64,000 bases of DNA from an uncultured Arthrobacter sp. (GCF_947495145.1 NZ_CANLXP010000006.1:112865-176864); one strand, 5' to 3'. Positions 18,205 through 27,635 are shown, counted from the stretch's first letter. The notes: generated by a model from the sequence alone, not told the origin. Numbers and translations are program-made.

Positions 18205-19413
18205 CTAGCCCACCATGGAGCCGGAGAGGCCCAGAACCATTGCATCGATGCGCTGTGGAGACATGGCATGGTGGATGGCGAGCATGCTGGCGCCGAGAAC
18301 GCCGGCGTCCAATCCGGAGCTCGACTGGACAATCTGGAGATGCTGGGTTGCCAGCGGAATTGTGCGCGAGTAGACCACCTCACGGATACCGGCGATGAAA
18401 TGCTCGCCGGTAAGGGCCATCGAGCCGCCGATGACGATCACCGACGGATTGATGAGGCTCACGCAGGCGGAAAGAACCTCACCCACGTCCCTGCCAGCCT
18501 GACGCACCGCGTGCACGGCTTCAGTGGTGCCGGCGCTGACCAGTCGCACCACGTCCTCGCTGGTGTTCGCTTCCAGGCCCAGCGCGCGAAGTTTCGAGGC
18601 GACGGCCGGTCCTGAAGCGACCGCTTCGAGGCAGTCCTTGTTTCCGCAGTGACAGGGCACGCCACCGCCGTTGTGCACGCGGATATGGCCGATATCCCCG
18701 GCCACTCCGTCAGCGCCGCGCTGCAGCATGCCGCTGGACACAATCCCCGAGCCGATACCGGTGGCAACCTTCACGAAGATGAGGTTGTCCACCTTCGGCC
18801 AGGCGACATTGCGCTCGCCCAGCGCCATGATGTTCACGTCGTTGTCCACGAGGATCGGGACGTGGAAGTGGTCCTGCAGATGACCGGGAACGTCGAAGCC
18901 GTTCCAGCCGGGCATGATCGGAGGGTTGATGGGCCTGCCGGTCCTGTGTTCTACAGGACCCGGTACGCCGATTCCAATTGCCAGAAGGTCCGTCATGGCA
19001 CGCCCGGTGCCTTCAAGCAGCTCGGTTCCCAACTCGACAACAGCCTGCAGTACGACGTCGGGGCCCTGCGTGACCTCGATGGTCCTACCGGCCTCACGCA
19101 GACGGTGGCCGGTCAGGTCAGTGACGGCCACGCGCAGGTGGGAGGCGCCAATGTCTACGCCCAGGACGACCTTGCTGCCGGCCTTCAACGCAATGCGGGA
19201 GGATGGCCGTCCACCGGTGGAAACGGCGTCGTCGACGAAACCCACGAGGCCCAATTCCATCAGCGCTTCAATGCGCAGCGTGACCGTCGATCGCGCCAGC
19301 CCCATCTGCTCGGCGAGCTCAGTGCGGGTGCGGGGGCGGCCATCGCGCAGGATCTGGAACAACTCGCTTGCTCCAGAGGAACCAAGGCCATTGAAGCTAC
19401 TTATGTCACTCAT
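18205..19413 (-). CDS. ROK family transcriptional regulator
   Basis: The 402-residue protein has an N-terminal winged helix (about residues 15-75: TRTELAEQMGLARSTVTLRIEALMELGLV) and a ROK sugar-kinase-like domain. The ATP-like motif LGVDIGASHLRVAV, the GHI region and the zinc motif CHCGNKDCLE are visible. This is the NagC/XylR layout: a repressor released by a sugar or sugar phosphate. It lies 84 bp from a second ROK gene and near the ABC and dehydrogenase cluster, which it may regulate. The TGA-side end adjoins the long intergenic region. Confidence 0.92.
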   Translation of the reverse strand: MSDISSFNGLGSSGASELFQILRDGRPRTRTELAEQMGLARSTVTLRIEALMELGLVGFVDDAVSTGGRPSSRIALKAGSKVVLGVDIGASHLRVAVTDLTGHRLREAGRTIEVTQGPDVVLQAVVELGTELLEGTGRAMTDLLAIGIGVPGPVEHRTGRPINPPIMPGWNGFDVPGHLQDHFHVPILVDNDVNIMALGERNVAWPKVDNLIFVKVATGIGSGIVSSGMLQRGADGVAGDIGHIRVHNGGGVPCHCGNKDCLEAVASGPAVASKLRALGLEANTSEDVVRLVSAGTTEAVHAVRQAGRDVGEVLSACVSLINPSVIVIGGSMALTGEHFIAGIREVVYSRTIPLATQHLQIVQSSSGLDAGVLGASMLAIHHAMSPQRIDAMVLGLSGSMVG

Positions 19414-19497
19414 CGACTAATTACAGCACACTTTCGACAGAACGTGGCGATAGATCACCCGAAGTAAAGCGAGGCAACCGGGCTGCATCGATGTCTC

Positions 19498-20736
19498 TCA
19501 GGCATGGAGGCGCAGGAAGCCGGCGGGATTCCGGATGAGGGGTTCGAACGCGAGCTCCGCGGCGCCGACCAGGATAGGATCTTCGCCCAGGGGAGCCAGT
19601 TCAATGGCCACGCGCTCCCTCGGGCCGCGCGTACCCGGAGTCCGCAGTGCCTCGCTCAGGGCGTCGGGGGCGGCGCGATCCAGGATCCGCAGGAACCCTC
19701 CCAGCACGATCATGGAGGGATTCAGCAGGTTGACGACGCTCTTGAGCCCTACGGCCAGGAGCTGGACCTGCCGCTCGATGATCTCCCTCAGCTCCTGGGA
19801 CCCCTCTTGCTGCAGCTTCTCCATCACTGCTTCTTCAAGGTTCTCCGTCTCACCCGCAGGGAGACCGACGGCGGCAATCAGCTCTTCGCGCGTGACCTCG
19901 GCTTCCAGGCAGCCGGAAGACCCGCACGTGCACGCCGCGCCGCTGGAACGCACATGGGTGTGTCCCAGCTGACCTGCAAACCCGGTGGCGCCGCTGATGA
20001 GACGGCCGCCGCTGATGACACCTCCGCCGATACCGCTGGCTCCCCCATAGAGATAGACGAGGTCTGACACGTCGCGGCCCGCGCCGAAGGTCGCCTGGGC
20101 ACGGGCACCCACAACGGCGTCGTTCGCGGCGATGACCGGAAGCTTCAGCGCATCGCTGAGGAGTGCGGCAAGCGGTTCATCACGCCAGCCGAGGTGCGGC
20201 GCTTCGATAACGGTTCCGTCTCCGGGATCCACCAGCCCTGGAATGGCCAGCCCCACCCCCATGATCCGGTGTCCGGTGGGCAGCGACGTGCGCATTCCCG
20301 AGTAGACCGCTTTCACGATGTTCACCACTTCGGCGACCGATGGCGCACGAACCGTATGGAACCGTACCGGATTCACGATGTGGCCGCCGAGCGAAACAAG
20401 CGCCACGCTGACGACGTCAATATCCGGGTTCACGGACAGCGCCAGCGCCCCGCGGCTCGGCTCGATCATGATGCTGGGGCGGCCGTGCTGCTGCGCCAGG
20501 TCGAGGTTGCTCTCCATTACGAGGCCCAGCTGGACCAGTTCGCCGACAAGTGCGGCGATGGTCGAACGGTTGAGCCCGGTGGCCCGGGTGAGCTGTGCGC
20601 GGGAGACGCCCGCCATGGAGTGCACGAGCCGCAGCACCGTTGAGAGATTGTGCTGCCGGGTTGAATCGCGGTTATTGCCGAGGTTGGTACCCGCAACCGT
20701 GCGGCGAATGCGTTCATCCTGCGCGGGCGAAGTCAT
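19498..20736 (-). CDS. ROK family transcriptional regulator (second, paralogous)
   Basis: From ATG 20736 the product has 412 residues; the frame stays open to 20976 but that part is Arg/Pro-rich and non-coding in look. The winged helix spans about residues 25-85 (STVLRLVHSMAGVSRAQLTRATGLNRSTIAALVGELVQLGLV, read in two parts). The ROK domain follows, with GHTHV and the zinc motif CTCGSSGCLEAE. The start codon has no good ribosome site; GGAAGG lies 15 bases upstream. A regulator of neighbouring sugar genes is likely; its inducer is unknown. Confidence 0.88.
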   Translation of the reverse strand: MTSPAQDERIRRTVAGTNLGNNRDSTRQHNLSTVLRLVHSMAGVSRAQLTRATGLNRSTIAALVGELVQLGLVMESNLDLAQQHGRPSIMIEPSRGALALSVNPDIDVVSVALVSLGGHIVNPVRFHTVRAPSVAEVVNIVKAVYSGMRTSLPTGHRIMGVGLAIPGLVDPGDGTVIEAPHLGWRDEPLAALLSDALKLPVIAANDAVVGARAQATFGAGRDVSDLVYLYGGASGIGGGVISGGRLISGATGFAGQLGHTHVRSSGAACTCGSSGCLEAEVTREELIAAVGLPAGETENLEEAVMEKLQQEGSQELREIIERQVQLLAVGLKSVVNLLNPSMIVLGGFLRILDRAAPDALSEALRTPGTRGPRERVAIELAPLGEDPILVGAAELAFEPLIRNPAGFLRLHA

Positions 20737-20878
20737 TTCGGAGGAACGCGCCTTCCTGGCAGATCGCCTCGGTGCCGGATTTGTTCCTTCATGATAACGG
20801 GGAAACGCGGGTGTGTACGGCGGGGCGGTTGCGGCGCGGCTGCTGCTGTGGAGAGGCCGGAATGAGGTTAGTTGGACT

Positions 20879-21712
20879 CTACGTCTTCGATGACGGAGAA
20901 GAGCATGCGCTCGAGGCTGCTGCGCAGGTGGTTTTTCCGGTGCGGCTTTCCTTACCGAACACCCCCAGCACGTCATCGGCTACCTGGTAAGCGATACCCG
21001 CGTAACGCCCAAAGGAGGTCAGCGCGGCGACAGCCGGTTCGGGCGCACACGCCAACACGGCGCCGGCCTGCAGCGGTGCCTCAAATGAGTAGACCGAGGT
21101 TTTCTGGTGCGCCGTTTTGGTGATGTCCTCGAGGGAAGGCATGTCCGCCGTGCGGCTGAACTCGATGTCGAGAACCTCGCCGCCCACGGAGCAGAAAATG
21201 GCGTCGTCGAGAATCTCGTCAAGCCGCCGGCGCACGGCGACAGAGGCATCGATGCTTCTCAACAGCCGGAAGGCACCCGAGAGGGCGAGGTCGCCGGCAA
21301 GCACGCCCGCCGATACTCCCGCATGTTCTGCGGGCGCTGAAGGTACACCGGCACGCAATGCCCTGTTCCGGTAGTGGCCGGACACGTTGGGATTGCCGCG
21401 ACGCACGAAGTCGCGGTCAATGACGTCATCGTGAATGATCAGCGCACTGTGCAGGAGCTCGTAGGAAGCCGCCAACTGCGCCGCGCTCGGGAAGTCGGCG
21501 CCCCCGAGCTGCCGGTAGGCGAGCATCACCAACCGCGGGCGGGAGCGTTTGCCGCCCGCGGTTGCCCGTTCGAGAGCTTCCCAAAGCCCCAGGTAGGTCG
21601 CGTTGACCGATACAGCGCGGAGTTTCGCGTCGATGAAGAATCGCTGGATCGCATCTTCGACCAGCTCGAGGTCCGTATTGCCCTTCAGCGCATGGTCCAC
21701 GTTCAGGTTCAC
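20879..21712 (-). pseudogene. truncated polyprenyl (GGPP-type) synthase
   Basis: The first 250 or so residues are a clear trans-isoprenyl diphosphate synthase: GGKRSRPRLVMLAYRQLGG, the first Asp-rich motif HDDVIDRDFVRRG, and the second-motif region GIAYQVADDVLGVFGKESRTGK. Normally about 80-100 more residues follow (GDLREGKRT region and C-terminal helices). Here the frame turns into a Cys/Ala/Ser-rich tail of about 17 residues and stops at 20879. Another frame of the same strand stays open to a TAA at 20868-20870. Either a deletion has removed the 3' end or a frameshift occurred. No other carotenoid or isoprenoid gene is adjacent. Such an enzyme would make C20 or longer prenyl diphosphates. 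Confidence 0.72.
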
Positions 21713-21732
21713 CGACTCATCCTCCGGTTCCG

Positions 21733-21759
21733 CCGGCTCCCGGTGCCCGGGAGCCGGCT
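21733..21759 (-). terminator. hairpin terminator after the ribose-type ABC genes
   Basis: A 12-bp perfect stem (GCCGGCTCCCGG and its complement) with a three-base loop lies 24 bases after the permease stop codon, between it and the prenyl synthase start. Confidence 0.65.
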
Positions 21760-21782
21760 GGTGGGCTGCAACCAGCTTCCGG

Positions 21783-22853
21783 CTAGACCTTCACCGGCTT
21801 GGCTTTTGCCCGTCGTGTTTTGCCGCGGTTTGCGAAGCGCTGCTGCAGCAGGACCGCTACGACGAGAATCAGGCCGCGGACCAGCGCCTGGATGGAGGTG
21901 TCCAGGTTGTTTTGGGTGAAAACGTTCACCAGGGTGCTGAAGATCAGCACGCCGAGGACGGTTCCCATGATGGTTCCGCGCCCACCGATCAGAAGGGTTC
22001 CACCGACGACGACTGCGGCGATTACCTCGAGTTCGAGGAGCAGACCGTGGGTGGACGTGCCCGCTGTGGTGCGGCCGAGCATCATGACCCCGCCAATGCC
22101 GGCGGTGAGACCCGCGAGGACGTACAGGTAGACCTGGTGGCGCTTCACCTTGATACCCGCGAGCCGGGCCGCCTCAAGATTTCCGCCGATGGCGATGGTC
22201 CGGCGGCCAAAGGTGGTGCGATTCAGGAGGAACCAGCCCGCCACGGCCACGATGACAAAAATCCAGACCAGGATCGGAATGCCCAGCACATCACTGCGCA
22301 TAATTTGCGAGAAGTCGCGGTTGGTCACAATCTGAGTGCTGCGGCCGGAGATGAGTTCGGCAAGCCCGCGAGCGCCGACCAACATGGCAAGAGTGGCAAT
22401 GAACGAGACGACGTTGCCATAAGCGACCACCAGTCCATTGACCAGACCGGCGAAGGCGCCGACCGCCAGTGCCACAATCACCATGAGGATCCAGGATGAC
22501 TGGGTCGCTGCCAACTGCACGCTGGTGAGGCTCGCAACCACCGAGGTCAGGCCGAGCACCGAGCCCACCGAGAGGTCGATGCCGCCCGCGGTGATGACAA
22601 AGGTGACACCGACACTCACTACGCCGATGATCGATGCGTACCGCAGGATGGTGAGCATGTTTTCCGGGTTGAGGAACCGGTCCCCGCTGGTGGCCGCTCC
22701 CACGACGAAGAGCAGCGCGAGTGCGATGACCAGTCCCACGTTCCGCCCCGCCGGACCTCTCAGGAAGTTCTGCACGGGGTTGGCCCTGGGTGCGCTATGG
22801 TCGGCCGTCGCGTCGGGACGCGGTTCAGCCACCTTGGTATTCTGCTCGCTCAC
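21783..22853 (-). CDS. sugar ABC transporter permease (RbsC/BPD_transp_2 family)
   Basis: The 356-residue membrane protein has about ten hydrophobic segments. The family motif ITAGGIDLSVGSVLGLTS is near residues 85-105, and GRRTIAIGGNLEAARLAGI is the cytoplasmic coupling loop facing the ATPase. A polar N-terminal tail of about 38 residues precedes the first helix. It pairs with the ATPase upstream (four-base ATGA overlap) and the divergent binding protein. The transported sugar is unknown; neighbouring dehydrogenase and isomerase genes suggest a cyclic or anhydro-sugar. Confidence 0.93.
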   Translation of the reverse strand: MSEQNTKVAEPRPDATADHSAPRANPVQNFLRGPAGRNVGLVIALALLFVVGAATSGDRFLNPENMLTILRYASIIGVVSVGVTFVITAGGIDLSVGSVLGLTSVVASLTSVQLAATQSSWILMVIVALAVGAFAGLVNGLVVAYGNVVSFIATLAMLVGARGLAELISGRSTQIVTNRDFSQIMRSDVLGIPILVWIFVIVAVAGWFLLNRTTFGRRTIAIGGNLEAARLAGIKVKRHQVYLYVLAGLTAGIGGVMMLGRTTAGTSTHGLLLELEVIAAVVVGGTLLIGGRGTIMGTVLGVLIFSTLVNVFTQNNLDTSIQALVRGLILVVAVLLQQRFANRGKTRRAKAKPVKV

Positions 22854-24370
22854 GCGGCACTTCCCTTCATGACGAGGTCGAGCACTCCGTGCTCGTCTAG
22901 ATCGCTTGCTTTGGTGTGAGTGAGTACTCTGCCGTCATCGATAACGAGAACGTTGTCCGCGAGGCCGAGCACCTCCTCGATTTCGCTGGAGACGACGATG
23001 ATTGCCGTTCCGGCTGTCGCGAGTCTGCGGATGAGAGCGTAGATTTCAGCACGCGCGCCGACGTCAACGCCGCGGGTCGGTTCATCCAGCAGGAGGACCG
23101 AAGTTCCGTGCACCAGCCAGCGGGCGAGCAGGATCTTTTGCTGATTTCCGCCGGAAAGAGTGCGGGCAGGGCGATCCGGATCGGCTGGACGCAGCTCCAG
23201 GGCGGCAATCTGCTCGCGTGCTGCATCCCGCTCTGCACGCTCATTGAGGCTGCCGGCCCGAGCAAACCGTTCGAAGCTTGAGAGCGTCACGTTCTTGAAG
23301 ATCGGCTCGTCGAGGATCAGGCCCTGACTTTTGCGTTCCTCCGGCGAAAGTCCGATTCCTGCGTTGACCGCGGCGGGAATGGATCCGGGCTTGAGCAGCT
23401 TGCCGTTCACGGACACCTTCCCTGAGGAAGACTTGCGCGCACCGTAAATTGTCTCGAGAATCTCGGACCGCTTGGATCCGACAAGCCCGGCGAAGCCGAC
23501 GATTTCCCCTGCGCGCACCGTGAAGCTGACATTTTCGAAGTGGCCGTCGAGTTCCAGGTTGTCCACCTCCAGGACCACGGGTGCGTCGGACGCCACCGGC
23601 TGTCCCTCCGGAAAGACGTTCTCGACGTCGCGGCCGGTCATGCGCCGAATGAGTTCCGCCTTCGGGGTGTCAGTGACACTGAGCCCGCTCGCGGTGCTGC
23701 GGCCATCCTTGATGACGGAGATGCGGTCACCAATCTGCCGGATCTCTTCGAGCCGGTGGGAGATATAGACGACGGCGATGCCCTGCGCGGTGAGTTCCCG
23801 AACAACGCGGAACAGGTTGGCGACCTCGCCGGAGTCCAAGATGGCACTGGGCTCATCCATGATGATCAGCTTGATGTCCCGAGACAGGGCGCGCGCCATG
23901 CTCACGATCTGCTTGTTGGCAGCCGAAAGCGTACCAACCTCGGTGGACGGCGACAGGCTGCCGTGCCCAAGCCGCTTCAACAGATTGCGGGCAATTGCGT
24001 TGGTCTTCTTTACGTGGAGCACGCCGCCGCTGGCCCGCTCATGGCCGAGGAAGATGTTCTCGGCGACGGAGAGTCCGTCCACGACGTCAAGTTCCTGGTA
24101 CATGGTGGCGATGCCGAGATCCAGTGCTGCGGTGGGGCTCGGAATTGAAATCGGCTCGCCCTCCCAGCGGATCTCGCCGCCGTCGGGCTGGTGCACGCCC
24201 GAGAGCGTTTTGATGAGAGTGGATTTGCCGGCTCCGTTTTGGCCCATGACGCAGTGGACTTCGCCCGGAAGCACCTGCAGGTCGACGCCCTTGAGCGCCT
24301 GGACACCCGCAAATTGCTTGGTGATTCCTCGAACTTCGAGCAATGGCTTTGGCTGATCTTCTTCGAACAT
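22850..24370 (-). CDS. sugar ABC transporter ATP-binding protein (RbsA type, double NBD)
   Basis: The 506-residue protein has two ABC domains. Domain 1 (about residues 8-240) shows Walker A GQNGAGKST, signature LSAANKQIVSMARAL and Walker B LIIMDEPSAILDS. Domain 2 (about 265-500) has a degenerate Walker A region (GLVGSKRSE), signature LSGGNQQKILLARWL and Walker B VLLLDEPTRGVDVG. That two-domain arrangement is standard for ribose/xylose/galactose importers. A TAGCTT box six bases before the ATG suggests a leaderless transcript. It overlaps the permease gene by four bases. Confidence 0.95.
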   Translation of the reverse strand: MFEEDQPKPLLEVRGITKQFAGVQALKGVDLQVLPGEVHCVMGQNGAGKSTLIKTLSGVHQPDGGEIRWEGEPISIPSPTAALDLGIATMYQELDVVDGLSVAENIFLGHERASGGVLHVKKTNAIARNLLKRLGHGSLSPSTEVGTLSAANKQIVSMARALSRDIKLIIMDEPSAILDSGEVANLFRVVRELTAQGIAVVYISHRLEEIRQIGDRISVIKDGRSTASGLSVTDTPKAELIRRMTGRDVENVFPEGQPVASDAPVVLEVDNLELDGHFENVSFTVRAGEIVGFAGLVGSKRSEILETIYGARKSSSGKVSVNGKLLKPGSIPAAVNAGIGLSPEERKSQGLILDEPIFKNVTLSSFERFARAGSLNERAERDAAREQIAALELRPADPDRPARTLSGGNQQKILLARWLVHGTSVLLLDEPTRGVDVGARAEIYALIRRLATAGTAIIVVSSEIEEVLGLADNVLVIDDGRVLTHTKASDLDEHGVLDLVMKGSAA

Positions 24371-24438
24371 GAGACGAAGCTAACACATTATGTCGGCAAT
24401 CGGTATAAAGTCGTCGATTTCGCTCAATCTTCTGTTAT

Positions 24439-24454
24439 TGTGATTGCAGTCACG
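24439..24454. promoter_or_regulatory. CRP/GlxR-type binding site
   Basis: TGTGA-TTGCAG-TCACG fits the TGTGA-N6-TCACA consensus with one mismatch. It lies in the 155-bp divergent region between the ABC ATPase and the binding-protein gene. This implies cAMP-dependent carbon control of the sugar cluster, an inference from motif and place. Confidence 0.55.
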
Positions 24455-24525
24455 CGAAGATGCGGGCCTGCAGAGGCAAGCTGTTCCGCTCGCGAAGACG
24501 CACCCAACTCATTGAGGAGATACAC

Positions 24526-25569
24526 ATGCTTGCAGTTCGTACGGGCCGGAAGATGCTCGTCACCACCGGTGCTTTCCTGGCTGTCGGTGCCCTTGTTACC
24601 GGGTGTACTGCCGAAGCGGGCAACACCAACACGCAGCCCACCAATGCATCCGTTGAGGGCAACCAGGCCGAGGGCGACACCGTAGTCATCGGGTTCTCCG
24701 GGCCTGCTGCCGACCACGGCTGGCTCGGTGCCATCAACTCCGCTGCAATCGCGACGGCGGAGAACTACCCGGACATCGATCTGCGCGTAGCCGAGGGAAC
24801 CAATGACGCGAACCTGCAGATCAGCCAGGTTGAGCAGTTCATCAACGACGGCGTCGATGCCATCGTGCTGCTGCCGACCGACGGCGCCGCTCTGACCCCG
24901 GTCGCCACCCAGGCCATGGAAGCCGGCATCCCCGTCATCAACGTGGACCGCGAATTCTCCAGCCCCTTCGCGGCACGCACCACCATCCTGGGCGACAACT
25001 ACGGAATGGGAGTCAGCGCAGGCACTTACATCTGCGAGCAGCTCGAGGGCAATGACGATGCAGTGGTTGCCGAGATCGCAGGCATCGACTCGCTGCCGCT
25101 GACGCAGGACCGCAGCCAGGGCTTCGCGGACGCACTGGAATCCTGTGGCCTCGACGTGGACAACCGCGTCGCAGCCGACTTCACCGTCCAGGGCGGCGAG
25201 GCAGCAACATCGCAGCTGCTCTCCGCTGCTCCCGAGATCGACGCAATCTGGAACCACGACGACGATCAGGGCATCGGCGTCCTGGCCGCCATCGACAACG
25301 CAGGCCGCGATGAGTTCTTCATGGTGGGCGGCGCAGGATCCGCGAACGCAATGCGTGAGATCCAGTCGGGCGAGAGTGTTCTCCAGGCTACTGTCATCTA
25401 CCCGGCCACCCAGGCTGCGGACGGCATCCTGCTCGCCCGCCTGATCGCTCAGGGCAAGGCCATGAGCGACCTGGTGGAAGTGGAAGTTCCGAAGCGCATC
25501 GTTCTGAACGCACCGGTTGTCACCAGCGAGAACGTCGATCAGTACCTGCCGACGGCTTTCGAATCGTAG
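24526..25569 (+). CDS. sugar ABC transporter substrate-binding lipoprotein (ribose type)
   Basis: The start ATG 24526 has GGAG seven bases upstream. The 347-residue protein has a lipoprotein signal with lipobox LVTGC (Cys near residue 27), followed by a periplasmic-binding-protein fold of the RbsB type (IGFSGPAADHGWLGAINSAA, DGVDAIVLLPTDG, GIPVINVDREF, DAIWNHDDDQGIG). It would capture a sugar outside the membrane and deliver it to the divergent permease/ATPase pair. It heads the operon of dehydrogenase and isomerase genes, from which it is separated by a strong hairpin. Confidence 0.93.
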   Translation: MLAVRTGRKMLVTTGAFLAVGALVTGCTAEAGNTNTQPTNASVEGNQAEGDTVVIGFSGPAADHGWLGAINSAAIATAENYPDIDLRVAEGTNDANLQISQVEQFINDGVDAIVLLPTDGAALTPVATQAMEAGIPVINVDREFSSPFAARTTILGDNYGMGVSAGTYICEQLEGNDDAVVAEIAGIDSLPLTQDRSQGFADALESCGLDVDNRVAADFTVQGGEAATSQLLSAAPEIDAIWNHDDDQGIGVLAAIDNAGRDEFFMVGGAGSANAMREIQSGESVLQATVIYPATQAADGILLARLIAQGKAMSDLVEVEVPKRIVLNAPVVTSENVDQYLPTAFES

Positions 25570-25575
25570 AACCTT

Positions 25576-25621
25576 ATCGAGGTGGGGCGCCCTTGCCAGC
25601 GACAGGGCGCCCCACCTCGAT
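25576..25621 (+). terminator. strong intercistronic hairpin after the binding-protein gene
   Basis: An 18-bp perfect stem (ATCGAGGTGGGGCGCCCT and its complement) with a ten-base loop lies seven bases after the stop codon, with a T-rich stretch (CTTTTATT) further on. It could terminate most transcripts so that binding protein is made in excess over the enzymes, or protect the upstream mRNA. Confidence 0.7.
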
Positions 25622-25660
25622 CCAACTGCTTTTATTACCGCCGCCGGATAAAGAGGAAAC

Positions 25661-26833
25661 ATGCTCAACGACGTACCACCCCTGAAGGTTGCCCTGATCG
25701 GACACGGATTCATGGGAGCTGCCCATTCACAGGGATGGCGGGTTGCACCGCGATTCTTTGACCTGCCGGCCCAGCCGGAGATGGCCCTGCTTGTGGGGCG
25801 CAATGCCCGTGGCGTGGAGGCGTCGGCGCGCAAATGGGGTTGGGAACAGACTGATACGGACTGGCGGGCTGCCATTGCCCGCGATGACATCGACGTCATC
25901 GACATCGTTACTCCCGGTGGATCCCACGCGGAGATCGCCATTGCTGCGCTCGAGGCCGGCAAGCACGTCCTCTGCGAGAAGCCGCTCGCCAACACCCTCG
26001 AAGAAGCTGAAGCGATGGCCGCTGCCGCTGACCGCGCCGGCAACAACGTTTTCGCCATGGTCGGCTTCACCTATCGCCGCGTTCCGGCGGCAGCCTTCGC
26101 GAGGGACCTGGTTCAGTCCGGCGCGATCGGCGAGGTTCGCCAGGTGCGTGCCGCCTACCTGCAGGATTGGTTGGTTGACCCTGAAGCTCCGCTGACCTGG
26201 CGCCTGCAGAAAGACTCGGCCGGCTCCGGAGCCCTCGGGGACCTCGGCGCACACGCGGTTGACCTCTCCCAGTTCATCACCGGCCAGAAAGTCACCGGCG
26301 TCAGCGGCATCCTCAATACCTTCGTTCATGAACGCCCGCTGCTGGCCGAAGCCTCAGGTCTCGCAGGCACGTCCTCAGCCGAGCGCGGCAACGTTACCGT
26401 GGATGACCTCGCGCTCTTCACCGGCCGGTTCGACGGCGGTGCAGTCGGTTCATTCGAAGCCACCCGGATGTCCACCGGCCGCAAGAATGCGCTGCGCATT
26501 GAAGTGGCCGGGTCCACCGGCGCCATCTCCTTCGACCTGGAAAACATGAACTCGCTCGGCTTCTACGACGCAACTGCACCTGATACCCGCCAGGGCTTCA
26601 CCAACATCATGGTCACCGAACCGGCTCACCCCTACATGTCAGCCTGGTGGCCCACCGGACACGCTTTGGGCTACGAGCACGGTTTCGCACATCAGGCCAA
26701 GGATTTCGTCGAAGCCATCACCGAGAACCGCCAGCCGGAGCCGTCCTTTGCAGACGGCCTCCAGGTACAGAAAGTCCTGAACGGGGTGGAACGCAGCGCA
26801 GAAGCCGATAGCGTCTGGACCAAGACCATCTAG
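25661..26833 (+). CDS. Gfo/Idh/MocA family oxidoreductase (levoglucosan-dehydrogenase-like)
   Basis: The 390-residue protein has an N-terminal NAD(P) Rossmann domain (VALIGHGFMGAAHSQGW, residues about 9-25), the EKPLA motif with the catalytic Lys near residue 107, and the C-terminal motif GSGALGDLGAHAVDLSQF holding the Asp/His pair. Length and motifs resemble levoglucosan dehydrogenases of Arthrobacter relatives, which oxidise the sugar at C3. It is the first enzyme gene behind an ABC-type sugar binding protein. Other substrates, such as inositols or 3-deoxy sugars, cannot be excluded. Confidence 0.9.
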   Translation: MLNDVPPLKVALIGHGFMGAAHSQGWRVAPRFFDLPAQPEMALLVGRNARGVEASARKWGWEQTDTDWRAAIARDDIDVIDIVTPGGSHAEIAIAALEAGKHVLCEKPLANTLEEAEAMAAAADRAGNNVFAMVGFTYRRVPAAAFARDLVQSGAIGEVRQVRAAYLQDWLVDPEAPLTWRLQKDSAGSGALGDLGAHAVDLSQFITGQKVTGVSGILNTFVHERPLLAEASGLAGTSSAERGNVTVDDLALFTGRFDGGAVGSFEATRMSTGRKNALRIEVAGSTGAISFDLENMNSLGFYDATAPDTRQGFTNIMVTEPAHPYMSAWWPTGHALGYEHGFAHQAKDFVEAITENRQPEPSFADGLQVQKVLNGVERSAEADSVWTKTI

Positions 26834-26873
26834 TACCAGCGTTTTCCGGCTTGCGTCAGTGAGAGGACCCACA

Positions 26874-27635
26874 GTGCCAACTCCACCCCTGTCAGTACAG
26901 CTCTATACAGTCCGTGAAGCACTCGAAGCCGACCTGGACGGCACCATTGACCGCCTTGCAGCGATGGGCTTCACTCGGGCCGAGCCCTACAATTTCGCCG
27001 CTAACACGGAGGCGCTCAGCGTTGCCCTGCAACGCAACGGAATGACCGCGCCAACCGGTCACGCGCCACTGCTCGACGGCGACCGCGACCTGATTTTCGA
27101 GGCTGCCCGGACGCTGGGCATCGGCACTGTCATTGATCCCATGGTTGATCCTGTCCGCTGGAGCACCGAAGAGGCGATTGTTCAGACCGCCCAGGCGCTC
27201 AATGAGGTGGCGCTCCTCGGGGCGGAGTACGGTGTCACGGTTGGCTACCACAACCACTGGTGGGAGCTGGAAACCGACTTCGACGGCCGTACCGGTCTTG
27301 AATTGCTCGCTGAAGCCCTGGATCCCGCCGTCGTGCTGGAAGTGGACACTTACTGGGTGGCAGTGGGCGGGCAGAATCCGGCGGAGCTGCTGAAGAAGCT
27401 GGGCGACCGTGTCCGGTATATCCATATCAAGGACGGTGCTGTCGACAAGGACAACAAGTCGCAGGTTGCCGTAGGCGCAGGCGCAGGCCGGATGGACATT
27501 CCTGCGGTGCTGGCAGCAGCCGCCTCCGTGGAAGTAGGCGTCGTCGAGCTTGATGACAGCGCCGGCGACCTGTTCCAGGCGCTTGAGGACAGCCTGCGTT
27601 ACCTGCAGCCGGACTCCAGGCAGGCACAAGCATGA
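26874..27635 (+). CDS. sugar phosphate isomerase/epimerase-family TIM-barrel protein
   Basis: The start is GTG 26874 with GAGAGGA upstream (a GTG at 26859 is in frame but has none). The 253-residue protein is an xylose-isomerase-like barrel: LSVQLYTVREAL at the start, and metal-site segments GYHNHWWELE, VLEVDTYWVA, IHIKDGA and VVELDD. Family members include epimerases, dehydratases and lyases acting on keto-sugars. It overlaps the next dehydrogenase gene by four bases (ATGA). Compared with the exported paralogue at 16810 it has no signal peptide. Confidence 0.88.
   Translation: MPTPPLSVQLYTVREALEADLDGTIDRLAAMGFTRAEPYNFAANTEALSVALQRNGMTAPTGHAPLLDGDRDLIFEAARTLGIGTVIDPMVDPVRWSTEEAIVQTAQALNEVALLGAEYGVTVGYHNHWWELETDFDGRTGLELLAEALDPAVVLEVDTYWVAVGGQNPAELLKKLGDRVRYIHIKDGAVDKDNKSQVAVGAGAGRMDIPAVLAAAASVEVGVVELDDSAGDLFQALEDSLRYLQPDSRQAQA

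Noticed and set aside
25576..25621. Transposon end or attachment site at the strong hairpin
   Set aside because: A single perfect stem with a short loop after a binding-protein gene is a normal intercistronic terminator; no duplication or transposase gene is present.
24424..26070. Large open frame of 548 codons on the minus strand
   Set aside because: It is the shadow of the binding-protein and dehydrogenase genes, which have clear domains and ribosome sites on the plus strand.
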